64,000 nucleotides of DNA. It comes from Glycomyces xiaoerkulensis (GTDB taxonomy: Bacteria; Actinomycetota; Actinomycetes; Mycobacteriales; Micromonosporaceae). Location: assembly GCF_002798405.1 (NCBI RefSeq), contig NZ_PGGV01000029.1:310001-374000 (forward strand), read 5' to 3'. The notes under the pieces were generated by a model. That model had not been told where the DNA came from. It made no database searches and saw only the letters and a program-made list of their open reading frames with translations. The translations under genes and the position numbers were made by a program. Each line of letters starts with the position of its first letter. Position 1 is the stretch's first letter. Shown one piece after another: positions 22,898 to 31,222 of the stretch.

Positions 22898-25429
22898 TCA
22901 GCGCATCGAGCGGATCGAGCGCGACAGGCGGCGCAGGTCGCGGCGGCGCTGCTCCAGCGTGGCGCCGGCGAGGATCAGGATCGCGCCGCCCACCGCGGGC
23001 GGGATCCACTGCGGAATCAGGTGCCAGAGCAGGGCCAGCTCGTTGATCGTCAGTGCCGCCAGCGCGGCCGAGCCGAGGATCAGCGGCGCCTGCCAGCGCC
23101 GGGCCAGCCCGGCGATGACCACCGCGAGGGCGGCGGCACCGACCCCGACGCGCCGGGCGGCCTCGCCGTCCTCTCCGAGGGCCGCCAGCAGGCTGGGGGC
23201 GAGCCCGACCGCGACCGGCGCCGCCAGCGCCGTCCACGAACCGGATTCGGGCCTGCGCAGCAGGTGCCGCACCCCGATGCCGAACAGCAGCGCCGCCGGC
23301 GGCCCCGTGAAGGACTCCAGCGTGGTCACCGAGTAGGACGCCAGCAGCGTCCACCATGCGAGCGTGCCGGTGCACAGGGCCGCGATCGCGTAGGCCCGCC
23401 GCTTGGCCGGCGCCATCACCGACACCCCGGCCAGCGCGAGGGTGTACGCGCCGATCGCGGCTGGCAGCAGCCGCACCGAGCCGGAGGAGGCGATGAGCTC
23501 GGCGATCCACTCCGCACCGAGCATGACCGCGACCGTTGTCCCGGCCAGAACGTGGGCCAGGATCGCCCCCAGCACCCGGTCGGCGCGCGTGCGCCGCCGA
23601 GCTCCGGCCGCGATCATGAGCATCGCCGCCGCCGCGCCCGTCAGGGCGAACCCCAGTTGGAGCGCGTCCGCCCCGAGGTGCGGGCTGGAGCCGATCGCGG
23701 CGGCGGTCACCGGCAGCCAGACCGCCAGCATCACCCAGGAGGTGCACCGGCCGGTCATGGTCGCCGAGGCCAGTGCGGTCGCGAGGGCCACCGCCGCCGC
23801 GAACGTGAAGCCCAGCACCGGGACGGCCGCCTGCGGGGCCGAGACCTCGTGCCACAGCAGCCCGGCCGCGCCGACGGCCGCGAACGTGGCGGCGAAGGCG
23901 ACCACGTCGATCCGCCAGACGCGCGGCACCAGTGCCGCGGCGAACGCGGTCAGGGCGAGCACGATCGGGACCTCCCAGGTGTAGGGCCCGAACGGATCCA
24001 CGTCCCACCAGACGACCGGCAGCGCCTCGAGCGCGATGGCCGCGCCGGCGGCCGCGACGGCCACCAGGCCGATCCGGGCGGCCCGGCGCAGCGGCTCGTG
24101 CAGCGGTCCGCGCACGGCGAGCGCGATCGCCGCGGCCGCCGCGGACGCGCCGAGGTACGAGGTCAGGTCGGGCGCGTCGACGGCGACGATCGCGAGCGAG
24201 GCCAGTCCGGCGATCGCGGCGACGGCCCCGCCGAGCAGGCCCGGTTCGGATTCGGAGCGGTCGAGCTCGCCGACCAGGGCCGCGATGAGCGCGCCGAGCA
24301 GCGCGAGGGAGGGGACGGTCAGCTCGGCCTCGCCGGCGCGGATCGACAGCACCCAGGCGGCGACGGCCAGCGAGCCGGTGGCGGCCCAGGCGATGAGTGT
24401 GGTCAGGGTCGTCGCCCCGGCCCGGCGCGCGTAGACGGTCGCCAGCAGGTTCCCGGCGGCCAGCAGGGCCACCGCGGCCGCGACGACCGGCACGAGCGGG
24501 TCGCTGAGGCCGAAGGCCACGCGCAGGCCGGCCAGGAACGCCAGCACCACCGCCGCGCACAGCAGCAGCCGCGAGGCAACCGGTTCGGAGCGCCGGTAGT
24601 GGCTCGGGCGGTGCGCGGCGACCCATGCGGCCGAGGCCAGCACGGTGGCGGTGCCGAGCATGAGCAGCGCGGCGTTGATCGTCTCGCCGACGGCGGCGAA
24701 GGAGGCCCCGATCGCCGCCAGCGGGAGCATGGCCCAGCCGGTGGCGGCGACCGGCACGGCCGCCCGGTAGGCGGCGAGCGCGGCCAGTACGAGCATCGTC
24801 CAGGTGCCGACCGCTTCGGCGGTGAGCGAGGCCCCGCCGGGCAGGAGCAGGTAGTACCCGGCCAGGGCCGAGCACCAGAGCGCCAGTGAGGCGAGCGCGC
24901 CGAAGGTCTCGGCGGTGGCGCGCAGGCCGAACCGCAGCAGCGCGACGGGCGTGCCCAGCAGGAGTGCGGTGAATCCGGTCAGGATCGCCAGGCGCCCGGC
25001 GTCGCCGAGGTGGCGCCAGGCCACGGCGGTGAAGATGACTATCGCCGCGGCCACCAGCAGACCGCCGAGGCCCAGCAGCAGTGTCTGCACGGCCTTGGCG
25101 CCCATTTCGGGCCGGGCGCGCGGCGGAGGCGGCGGTGGGGGAGTGGCGGGACCGGGCGGGGCGGGCGTCGGCCCGGTGGTCGGAGCCGGTGCGCTCGGGG
25201 ATGCCGCGGTCCGGTTCCGGTAGGACTCGGCCAGGCGGCCCAGAGCCTCGAGCACTTCGAGCCGCTCGGCCTCGACCGCGGCGCGGCTGCGGTTGTGGTG
25301 CGAGATCACGCGAAGGGCCGTGTCCAGCTCGTCGAGCCGCGCCAGGAGCGGCTCGGGTCCCCTGCCGCAGCTCGGACACTGGGCGGGTGTGCTGCGCTGT
25401 CCGCAGCGGGGGCAGGTGTACGTGTTCAC
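22898..25429 (-). CDS. Giant polytopic membrane protein with N-terminal zinc ribbon
   Basis: An 843-residue protein. Residues 4-22 carry two CxxC knuckles (CPRCGQRSTPAQCPSCGRG), a zinc ribbon. A helical stretch and a proline-rich linker (about 75-105, including seven consecutive Pro) lead to more than twenty Ala/Val/Leu-rich transmembrane segments filling the rest. It belongs to the large actinobacterial family annotated SCO7629-like/DUF2157-like integral membrane proteins, whose function is unknown. Long runs of internally similar helices suggest duplication. It is a single gene, with 128 bp of non-coding sequence before the next minus-strand gene upstream. Confidence 0.75.
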   Translation of the reverse strand: MNTYTCPRCGQRSTPAQCPSCGRGPEPLLARLDELDTALRVISHHNRSRAAVEAERLEVLEALGRLAESYRNRTAASPSAPAPTTGPTPAPPGPATPPPPPPPRARPEMGAKAVQTLLLGLGGLLVAAAIVIFTAVAWRHLGDAGRLAILTGFTALLLGTPVALLRFGLRATAETFGALASLALWCSALAGYYLLLPGGASLTAEAVGTWTMLVLAALAAYRAAVPVAATGWAMLPLAAIGASFAAVGETINAALLMLGTATVLASAAWVAAHRPSHYRRSEPVASRLLLCAAVVLAFLAGLRVAFGLSDPLVPVVAAAVALLAAGNLLATVYARRAGATTLTTLIAWAATGSLAVAAWVLSIRAGEAELTVPSLALLGALIAALVGELDRSESEPGLLGGAVAAIAGLASLAIVAVDAPDLTSYLGASAAAAAIALAVRGPLHEPLRRAARIGLVAVAAAGAAIALEALPVVWWDVDPFGPYTWEVPIVLALTAFAAALVPRVWRIDVVAFAATFAAVGAAGLLWHEVSAPQAAVPVLGFTFAAAVALATALASATMTGRCTSWVMLAVWLPVTAAAIGSSPHLGADALQLGFALTGAAAAMLMIAAGARRRTRADRVLGAILAHVLAGTTVAVMLGAEWIAELIASSGSVRLLPAAIGAYTLALAGVSVMAPAKRRAYAIAALCTGTLAWWTLLASYSVTTLESFTGPPAALLFGIGVRHLLRRPESGSWTALAAPVAVGLAPSLLAALGEDGEAARRVGVGAAALAVVIAGLARRWQAPLILGSAALAALTINELALLWHLIPQWIPPAVGGAILILAGATLEQRRRDLRRLSRSIRSMR

Positions 25430-25557
25430 CCCGTCAGTGTGCTGGGCATGTCAACACGGAGTTCGGACTGTCGGAACGTGTTTTGTGCGGCCCCGACAAC
25501 TACCGGCCGGTATCGGCCCTTCCGAGGGGGATATCTTGGCGGATTCCTCCAAGCGGA

Positions 25558-25618
25558 CTAGTTGACCCGCTCGTACTCCTCGATGATCTCCCAGGCGAGG
25601 TCCTCCCACTGCGCGTAG
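25558..25618 (-). repeat. 61-bp perfect direct repeat, copy 1
   Basis: Identical base for base to 26796-26856. It covers the stop codon and the last 19 codons of the lysozyme-like gene, encoding YAQWEDLAWEIIEEYERVN. Confidence 0.95.
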
Positions 25619-26457
25619 CGGCCGGGGTGGGCCGAGCGCTGGACGGTCTGTGCCGCCGCGGTGAGGGGCATGTTCCGCCAGCCGGGGACCTCCTCGAGAC
25701 CGCCGTAGAACTTGTGGGCCGCGGTGGACACGTCCATGAGCTCGGCGACCGTTCCCCAGCCGGTCGAGGGCCGCTGCTGGAAGATCCCGACCGAGTCGTG
25801 GTCGGAGCCCTCGAGCTGCCAGTCGTGGTCGTAGGACTCGGGCACGCCGGTGTTGGCGGCGTTGTAGAGCTTGGCCTCCTGCATCGCGGTCGCCAGCGCC
25901 ACCGCCCAGGCGCGCCGCTCCAGGCCCCGTTCCACGCCGACCTCGATGATGGTCACGGCGTTGTCCATCTGGGCCCGGTCGAGGCCGCCGACCGGTTCCG
26001 GGGGGCCGTCCGGCTCCGGGTCGGGCTCCTCGTCCTCGGCCGATTCGGTCTGGTCGGGCGTCTCCTCGGCCTCGTCGTCGGCTTCCTCGGCCGCCGCCGC
26101 GGGGTCGTCCTCGGCCAGTTCGGGCCGGGAGGCCGTGCCCGGGCTCGACCGGAGTTCCCGGCTCGGCCGGCGCTCGGTCGCTTGGCGTTCGTGGCCGATC
26201 CGGGTCTGCTCGGCGACGAAGCTCCCGGTCCGCAGGTCCTCGCCGGAGGCCAGGATGGCGCTCGCCGAACCGACGCAGATGATCGCGGCGACCGCGGCGG
26301 CCGCGATGTGGGCCAGCGCGGGGGCGGCGCGATGCCGTCCGCGCCCGCGCCGATGCCGGCCCGGACCGGCGCGATGGCGGCCGGGGGCGACACGGTGGCG
26401 GTCGCCGCGGTCTTCGGCGCTGGTCGCAGGATCTGGGGGGAGTGCCCGCTCTCGCAC
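25558..26457 (-). CDS. Secreted or membrane-anchored lysozyme-like protein (copy B)
   Basis: A 299-residue protein. A long Arg/His-rich basic N-terminus (GRHRRGRGRHR) precedes one hydrophobic helix (about 47-70), then an acidic, low-complexity Glu/Asp/Ala spacer, then a 130-residue lysozyme-like domain from VGGLDRAQMDNAV. The domain has MQEAKLYN, where the Glu occupies the transglycosylase catalytic position, and SDHDSVGIFQQRPSTGWG, a signature of actinobacterial SLT-like peptidoglycan hydrolases. It is a paralogue of the next gene; their last 61 bp including the stop are identical. Likely anchored by its N-terminal helix and facing the cell wall. The GTG start has no obvious Shine-Dalgarno. 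Confidence 0.65.
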   Translation of the reverse strand: MRERALPPDPATSAEDRGDRHRVAPGRHRAGPGRHRRGRGRHRAAPALAHIAAAAVAAIICVGSASAILASGEDLRTGSFVAEQTRIGHERQATERRPSRELRSSPGTASRPELAEDDPAAAAEEADDEAEETPDQTESAEDEEPDPEPDGPPEPVGGLDRAQMDNAVTIIEVGVERGLERRAWAVALATAMQEAKLYNAANTGVPESYDHDWQLEGSDHDSVGIFQQRPSTGWGTVAELMDVSTAAHKFYGGLEEVPGWRNMPLTAAAQTVQRSAHPGRYAQWEDLAWEIIEEYERVN

Positions 26458-26682
26458 AGAGGAAAGGCTAGGGGCGTGTAGCGGCAGCTCAGGGCCGCTG
26501 CCGGCACCCTCGGCGGTAATTGAAGACCGTCGATTCCCTCTCGGTGCGCCTGAGGTTTTCGAGCGGAAGAGGCTCTATCGCGGCACCTGCGCGCGATCGG
26601 GGCGGTTCGGGCGGGTTCGTCTCCGCCGGACGGGCGGGGCCGCGTCGGGCGAACGGCGGTCCGGAATGCCGGAACCTCTGGT

Positions 26683-26698
26683 GTGACTTAAGTCATGT
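26683..26698. promoter_or_regulatory. Candidate Crp/GlxR-type site
   Basis: TGTGA-CTTAAG-TCATG matches the TGTGA-N6-TCACA consensus with two mismatches and contains a perfect 12-bp palindrome (TGACTTAAGTCA). It lies in the 338-bp gap 26458-26795 between the lysozyme-like paralogues, about 230 bp upstream of the 26457 start. In mycobacteria such sites control cell-wall resuscitation factors, a suggestive parallel only. Apart from this site and the terminator at 26739-26771 the gap shows nothing. Confidence 0.35.
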
Positions 26699-26738
26699 GC
26701 GCGGAGTCTCAGCTCGGTCACCAGGCGTTTTGAACGGG

Positions 26739-26771
26739 ACCGGGCCCCGCGGCAGCGCCGCGGGGCCCGGT
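26739..26771 (-). terminator. Hairpin terminator after lysozyme-like copy A
   Basis: A perfect 15-bp G/C stem (26739-26753 with 26757-26771) with a 3-base loop lies 25 bp beyond the stop of the 26796-27551 gene. It should prevent read-through into the second paralogue. Confidence 0.75.
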
Positions 26772-26795
26772 CGTGCGGGGAGGCACGGAGGAAAG

Positions 26796-26856
26796 CTAGT
26801 TGACCCGCTCGTACTCCTCGATGATCTCCCAGGCGAGGTCCTCCCACTGCGCGTAG
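26796..26856 (-). repeat. 61-bp perfect direct repeat, copy 2
   Basis: Exact copy of 25558-25618 at the 3' end of the upstream paralogue. The absence of any synonymous change over 61 bp contrasts with extensive divergence in the rest of the two genes. Confidence 0.95.
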
Positions 26857-27551
26857 GCGTCGGGGTAGGCCGAGATCTGCACGGCCTGCGCGGCGGCGGT
26901 GATGGACTTCTCCTCCCAGTCGGAGACCTTCTTGAGCGTGCCGTAGAACTTGCCGGCCGAGGTCTTCGGATCCATCAGCTCGCCGACGCTGCCCCAGCCG
27001 GTCGAGGGCCGCTGCTGGAACAGCCCCACCGAGTCGTGGTCGGAGCCTTCGGCCTGGTAGTCGTGGTCGTACGACTCGGGCACGTTGACGTTGGCGTAGT
27101 TGCGGAGTTTGGACTCCTGCATGGCGCAGGCCAGGGCCACGGCCCAGCCGTCGCGGTCGAGGTCGTTCTCGATGCCGGCCTCGATGATGTCGACGGCGTT
27201 GGCCATCTGGTCCTCGTCCAGGCCGCCGACCGGCTGGGGCTCCTCAGGATCCTCGGCCTCGGCGGTGGCGGCGGCGTCGTCGGAGACGATGCCGAGCATC
27301 TGAGCGGTGGTCCCGGCGAACCCGCCGTCCGGGTTCGAGCCGGTCTCGTCCGGGTCGTCCATGCCGGTGATCGTCCAGGCGGCGCCCGTGGTAGAGCCGA
27401 TGAAGATCGCGGTGGCGGCCCCTGCGACGGTCAGGCGCGGCCCGAAGCGGTCGACCACGCGGGTCGCCGCCGACTTGATGCGGTCGGAAGTGATGAGTGT
27501 GGCGCTCCGAAGCGACTCGGTCGCGCGCTCGACATTCTCGCGAATCTGCAC
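26796..27551 (-). CDS. Secreted or membrane-anchored lysozyme-like protein (copy A)
   Basis: A 251-residue paralogue of the preceding protein. An amphipathic N-terminus is followed by a hydrophobic anchor (LTVAGAATAIFIGSTTGAAW), a spacer, and the lysozyme-like domain from VGGLDEDQMANAVDIIEAG. It retains MQESKLRN with the candidate catalytic Glu and SDHDSVGLFQQRPSTGWG. A promoter 7 bp upstream of the GTG at 27551 means that transcription probably begins at the start codon. It and copy B are similar over about 140 C-terminal residues but differ in N-terminal regions, so the duplicates may be placed or regulated differently. Substrate is presumed peptidoglycan. Confidence 0.68.
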   Translation of the reverse strand: MQIRENVERATESLRSATLITSDRIKSAATRVVDRFGPRLTVAGAATAIFIGSTTGAAWTITGMDDPDETGSNPDGGFAGTTAQMLGIVSDDAAATAEAEDPEEPQPVGGLDEDQMANAVDIIEAGIENDLDRDGWAVALACAMQESKLRNYANVNVPESYDHDYQAEGSDHDSVGLFQQRPSTGWGSVGELMDPKTSAGKFYGTLKKVSDWEEKSITAAAQAVQISAYPDAYAQWEDLAWEIIEEYERVN

Positions 27552-27557
27552 CGCGCA

Positions 27558-27585
27558 AACATAGAGGGAGAAACGCGCTGGTCAA
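27558..27585 (-). promoter_or_regulatory. Leaderless promoter of lysozyme-like copy A
   Basis: Minus-strand TTGACC (27585-27580) and TATGTT (27563-27558) are separated by 16 bp. The GTG start codon at 27551 begins 7 bp after the -10 box, so the transcript should have no leader. Confidence 0.55.
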
Positions 27586-27728
27586 AGAGGGTTACTTCAC
27601 CGTAGGTCACTGGATGGGAGCGATTCCGTACACGCCTGGGACGGCCATCCGGATTTTCCGATAGCTCCGCTATTGCCGGACGTGGGAGGGTCCTGCTGGA
27701 ACTGCTCCCATCCGCCCCCGGAATGAGA

Positions 27729-27764
27729 CGAGCCCGGGTTCACCCTTTCGGGTAAACCCGGGCT
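27729..27764 (-). terminator. Long hairpin terminator after fadB
   Basis: GAGCCCGGGTT (27729-27739) pairs perfectly with AACCCGGGCTC (27754-27764), with further inner pairing of ACCC and GGGT around TTTC. It lies about 58 bp past the fadB stop. The rest of 27552-27821 shows no gene. Confidence 0.75.
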
Positions 27765-27821
27765 CGGTTGAAAAACAAAGTGACCTTCACCACTTACGGG
27801 TTCGCAACGCGCGCGCGGCTC

Positions 27822-29915
27822 CTAATCCGAGGCCCGCATGGCGTCGAACACCTTGCCGACCGCTTCGGTCGAGATCCCGGCCCGGTCCAGATACGGGGTG
27901 AGTCCGCCCAGCCAGAACGGGAATCCCGCACCCAGGATCATCGCCAGGTCGATCTGCTGCGGCCCGGGCACCACGCCCTCGTCGAGCATGAGCCCCACCT
28001 CCTCGGCCAGGCCCCGCAGCGTCCGCTGCCTGACCTCCTCGGCCGTCGACGGCCGGTCCCCGAGCTCGACCAGCGCCTCGGCCTGCTCGGTGAGCCTGCC
28101 CTCGCCGGCCGCGTCGGGGTCGAACACCTGGAAGTCCGCCTCGGCCAGGCGCCGCAGGTTCTCCGACTTCGGGAACCGCGGCCCCAGGTCCTCGTTCAGG
28201 TGGCTGGTCAGGTGCCAGGCGACCTGAAGACCCACCAGCTCCAGCAGCGCGAACGGCCGCATCGGCAGGCCCAGCTCGTCGAGCGCCACGTCGGCCACCC
28301 CGGCCGGAGTGCCCTCGTCGACCGCGCCGGTCACCTCCGCGAGCATCCGGCCCAGCAACCGGTTCACGATGAACGCCGGACGGTCGGCCGAGCCGACCGC
28401 GGTCTTCTTCAGCTTCTTGGCCACCTCGTACGCCGTCGCCAGCGTCTCGGTGTCGGTCGAGTCGGTCCCGATGACCTCCACCAGCGGCATGACCGCCACC
28501 GGGTTGAAGAAGTGCATGCCCACCAGGCGCTCGGGCCGGGACAGCTTCGAGGCCATCGCCGTCACCGACAGGCCGGAGGTGTTGGTGACCAGCAGGCACT
28601 CGTCCGAGACGACCTGCTCGACCTCGGCGAAGACCGCCTGCTTGACCTTGAGCTCCTCGAACACGGCCTCGATCACCAGGTCGCAGTCGGCGTAGACGGC
28701 CTTGTCGGCGCTGGCCGAGATCAGCCCGCGCAGCCGCGCCGCCGCCAGCTTCGACACCCGGCCCTTGGACTCGAGTTTGTCGATCTCGCCGCGCACCTGC
28801 GCCAGGCCGCGGTCGGCCCGCTCCTGGTCGAGGTCGGTCATGACCACCGGGACCCCCAGGCGCCGGGCGAACATGAGCGCGATCTGCCCGGCCATGAGCC
28901 CGGCGCCGACCACGCCGACCTTGCCGATCTCCTTGGCCAGGCCCGAACTCGGCGCCCCCGCCGGCTTCTTGCCGAGCTGCCGCACCAGGTTGAACGCGTA
29001 CAGGCTGGTCTTGAACTCCGGGGCCGTCTCCAGGTCGGCCAGGGCCTCGTCCTCGGCGAGCGAGCCCTCCTCGAACGAGGCGGTGCGCGCCAGGTCCAGC
29101 AGGTCCAGGGCCTTCATCGCCGCCGGCGAGGCGTTGTGGGTCTTCCGGTCGACCGTCTTCCGGACCTCGGCCATGACCGCCGGCCACGACTGCCGGTCGA
29201 TCTCGGGCCGCTCCACGGCGATCTCGCCGCGCACGACCCCGACCGCCCAGGCGAGCGACTCCTCGAGGAAGTCGGCCGGCTCGAACGCGGCGTCGGCGAT
29301 GCCCATGCCGGCCAGTTCGGGGCCGCGCAGCATCTTGTTCTGGTTGAGCGGATTGCCGATGATGACCTTCGCGGCCGCCTCCGGGCCGATCAGGTTCGGC
29401 AGGATCTGCGAGCCGCCCCAGCCGGGGATCAGGCCGATCGAGACCTCCGGCAGGCCCAGCCCCATCGCGCCGGTCGAGACGGTCCGGTAGTGGCAGTGCA
29501 GCGCCAGCTCCATGCCGCCGCCCAAGGCGGTGCCGTTGACGAACGCGAAGGTCGGTACCTCGGAGTCCTTGAGCCGCTTGTAGACCGCGTGCCCGGCGCG
29601 GGCCATCGCCAGACCCTGCTCGCGGGTCTCCAGCAGCGGCATCATCTTGATGTCCGCGCCGGCCAGGAAGATGAACGGCTTGCCGGTGACGGCGATGAGC
29701 CCCAGGTCATCGGCGGCCTCGACCTCGTCGAGCGCGTTCCACAGGCTCTTGAGCCCGCCGGGGCCGAACGAGTTCGGCTTGTTGTGGTCGAAGCCGTTGT
29801 CGAGCGTGATCAGCGCGGCCCTGCCGTCCAAACCGGGCACGTCGATATAGCGGACCAGCGACTCGGTGACCGCCTCGTCGGGGAAATCGGGGAATTCAAC
29901 GGGGAACGTGCTCAT
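27822..29915 (-). CDS. fadB: Fatty acid oxidation complex alpha subunit (enoyl-CoA hydratase/3-hydroxyacyl-CoA dehydrogenase)
   Basis: A 697-residue bifunctional enzyme. The N-terminal crotonase domain has GADIKMM, and the oxyanion/catalytic region NGTALGGGMELALHCHYR plus LPEVSIGLIPGWGGSQ with the paired acidic residues. The NAD domain (about residue 310) starts VGVVGAGLMAGQIALMFARR and is followed by HFFNPVAVMPLVEVI with the catalytic His, and NRLLGRMLAEV. The C-terminal dehydrogenase domain is complete. It carries out hydration and NAD-dependent oxidation in beta-oxidation. Its ATG overlaps the fadA stop (TAATG), so the complex subunits are made together. Confidence 0.95.
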   Translation of the reverse strand: MSTFPVEFPDFPDEAVTESLVRYIDVPGLDGRAALITLDNGFDHNKPNSFGPGGLKSLWNALDEVEAADDLGLIAVTGKPFIFLAGADIKMMPLLETREQGLAMARAGHAVYKRLKDSEVPTFAFVNGTALGGGMELALHCHYRTVSTGAMGLGLPEVSIGLIPGWGGSQILPNLIGPEAAAKVIIGNPLNQNKMLRGPELAGMGIADAAFEPADFLEESLAWAVGVVRGEIAVERPEIDRQSWPAVMAEVRKTVDRKTHNASPAAMKALDLLDLARTASFEEGSLAEDEALADLETAPEFKTSLYAFNLVRQLGKKPAGAPSSGLAKEIGKVGVVGAGLMAGQIALMFARRLGVPVVMTDLDQERADRGLAQVRGEIDKLESKGRVSKLAAARLRGLISASADKAVYADCDLVIEAVFEELKVKQAVFAEVEQVVSDECLLVTNTSGLSVTAMASKLSRPERLVGMHFFNPVAVMPLVEVIGTDSTDTETLATAYEVAKKLKKTAVGSADRPAFIVNRLLGRMLAEVTGAVDEGTPAGVADVALDELGLPMRPFALLELVGLQVAWHLTSHLNEDLGPRFPKSENLRRLAEADFQVFDPDAAGEGRLTEQAEALVELGDRPSTAEEVRQRTLRGLAEEVGLMLDEGVVPGPQQIDLAMILGAGFPFWLGGLTPYLDRAGISTEAVGKVFDAMRASD

Positions 29916-31105
29916 TACTTGTCTCCCTCGAAGTGCGGGTTCTCCCAGATGACCGTGCCGCCCTGGCCGAGGCCGACGCACATGGTGGTGATGCCGTAGC
30001 GCACCTCGGGGTGCTCGGCGAACTCGCGGGAAAGCTGGGTCATCAGCCGGACCCCCGAGGAGGCCAGCGGGTGGCCCACGGCGATCGCCCCGCCCCACGG
30101 GTTGACCCGCGGGTCGTCGTCGGCGATCTTGAAGTGGTCGAGGAAGGCCAGCACCTGGACGGCGAAGGCCTCGTTGATCTCGATGATCCCGATGTCGTCG
30201 ATCGACAGCCCGGCCCGGTCGAGGGCCTTCTCGGTGGCCGGGATCGGCCCGACCCCCATGGTCTCGGGGTCGACGCCGGCGAAGGCGAAACCGACCATCG
30301 TCATCGACACCGGCAGCTCCAGGGCCTCGGCGGTCCCGCGGTCGGCGACGAGGCAGGCGGTCGCGCCGTCGGTCAGCGGCGCCGAGGTCCCGGCGGTGAC
30401 CTTGCCGTGCGGGCGGAACGGGGTGCGCAGGTCGGCCAGGCCCTCCACGGTCGTCTCCGGGCGCGGCAACTGGTCGGCCGTCGCCACGGTCCAGCCCTCG
30501 TCGGTCGATCGGGCGGCCATCGAGGTCATGTCGGCCTGGAGCTCGTCGAGCGCCGCGGCGTACCGCTGCTGGGTCGCGGCGGCGTACTCGTCGGCGCGCT
30601 CCTTGGTGATGGCCGGGAACAGGTCGTGGAGGTTCTCAGCGGTGTTGCCCATGACCAGTGCGTCGGTGTCGACCAGTTTCTCGGCGACGATGCGCGGGTT
30701 GGGGTCGGCGCCCTCGCCCATCGGGTGGTTGCTCATCGACTCCACGCCGCCGGCGATGGCGATCTCGTAGTTGCGCGAGGCGATCGCGGAGGCCACGGTC
30801 GTCACCGCGGTCATGGCCCCGGCGCACATGCGGTCGATGGAGAAGCCCGGCACCGAGCGGGGCAGGCCCGACAGCAGCGCCGCCGAGCGTCCCAGCGTGA
30901 GCCCCTGGTCGCCGATCTGGGTGGTGGCCGCCAGCGCCACCTCGTCGATCCTTTCAGGAGGCAGGGCCGGATTGCGGCGCAGCAGCGTCCTGATGCAGCG
31001 GATGATCATGTCGTCGGCGCGGGTCTCCTCGAAGAGTTTCCCCGCCTTGCCGAACGGAGTTCTCACTCCGTCGACGAAGACGACATCGCGGATGGTGTCG
31101 TTCAC
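29915..31105 (-). CDS. fadA: Acetyl-CoA C-acyltransferase (3-ketoacyl-CoA thiolase)
   Basis: A 396-residue thiolase, the beta subunit of the fatty-acid oxidation complex. The nucleophile is the Cys in SIDRMCAGAMTAV; the second active-site region is IEINEAFAVQVLAF with NPWGGAIAVGHPLASSG (His), and the C-terminal catalytic Cys is in YGITTMCVGLGQGG. The GTG at 31105 has a GGGAGG ribosome binding site, better than the ATG at 31135. It is the first gene of the fadAB operon, downstream of a promoter overlapped by a palindromic operator. Confidence 0.95.
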   Translation of the reverse strand: MNDTIRDVVFVDGVRTPFGKAGKLFEETRADDMIIRCIRTLLRRNPALPPERIDEVALAATTQIGDQGLTLGRSAALLSGLPRSVPGFSIDRMCAGAMTAVTTVASAIASRNYEIAIAGGVESMSNHPMGEGADPNPRIVAEKLVDTDALVMGNTAENLHDLFPAITKERADEYAAATQQRYAAALDELQADMTSMAARSTDEGWTVATADQLPRPETTVEGLADLRTPFRPHGKVTAGTSAPLTDGATACLVADRGTAEALELPVSMTMVGFAFAGVDPETMGVGPIPATEKALDRAGLSIDDIGIIEINEAFAVQVLAFLDHFKIADDDPRVNPWGGAIAVGHPLASSGVRLMTQLSREFAEHPEVRYGITTMCVGLGQGGTVIWENPHFEGDK

Positions 31106-31140
31106 GCTTGCCCTCCCTTGGGTATGCGACGTCACAGCCG

Positions 31141-31169
31141 ATGTTACTCGCTAGTAAGATCGGTGTCAC
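31141..31169 (-). promoter_or_regulatory. Promoter of the fadAB operon
   Basis: Minus-strand GTGACA (31169-31164) and TAACAT (31146-31141) are spaced by 17 bp, about 36-42 bp before the fadA start codon. Confidence 0.55.
31144..31157. promoter_or_regulatory. Palindromic operator in the fadAB promoter
   Basis: TTACT-CGCT-AGTAA is a perfect 14-bp dyad extending with one mismatch per side (AT-x-TTACT...AGTAA-x-AT). It overlaps the spacer and -10 box. TTACT/AGTAA palindromes are typical of TetR-family regulators of fatty-acid catabolism in actinobacteria; such a regulator is not encoded in this window. Confidence 0.55.
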
Positions 31170-31222
31170 GGCCCCCCGGCCGTGGTCTCAGGCTAGTACC
31201 GACGGCCCGTCCACGAGGACTT

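Noticed and set aside
22572-25379. A 935-codon minus-strand frame joining the antitoxin to upstream sequence
   Set aside because: Most of it is the shadow of the giant membrane protein in another frame; only the last 89 codons from ATG 22841 have antitoxin character.
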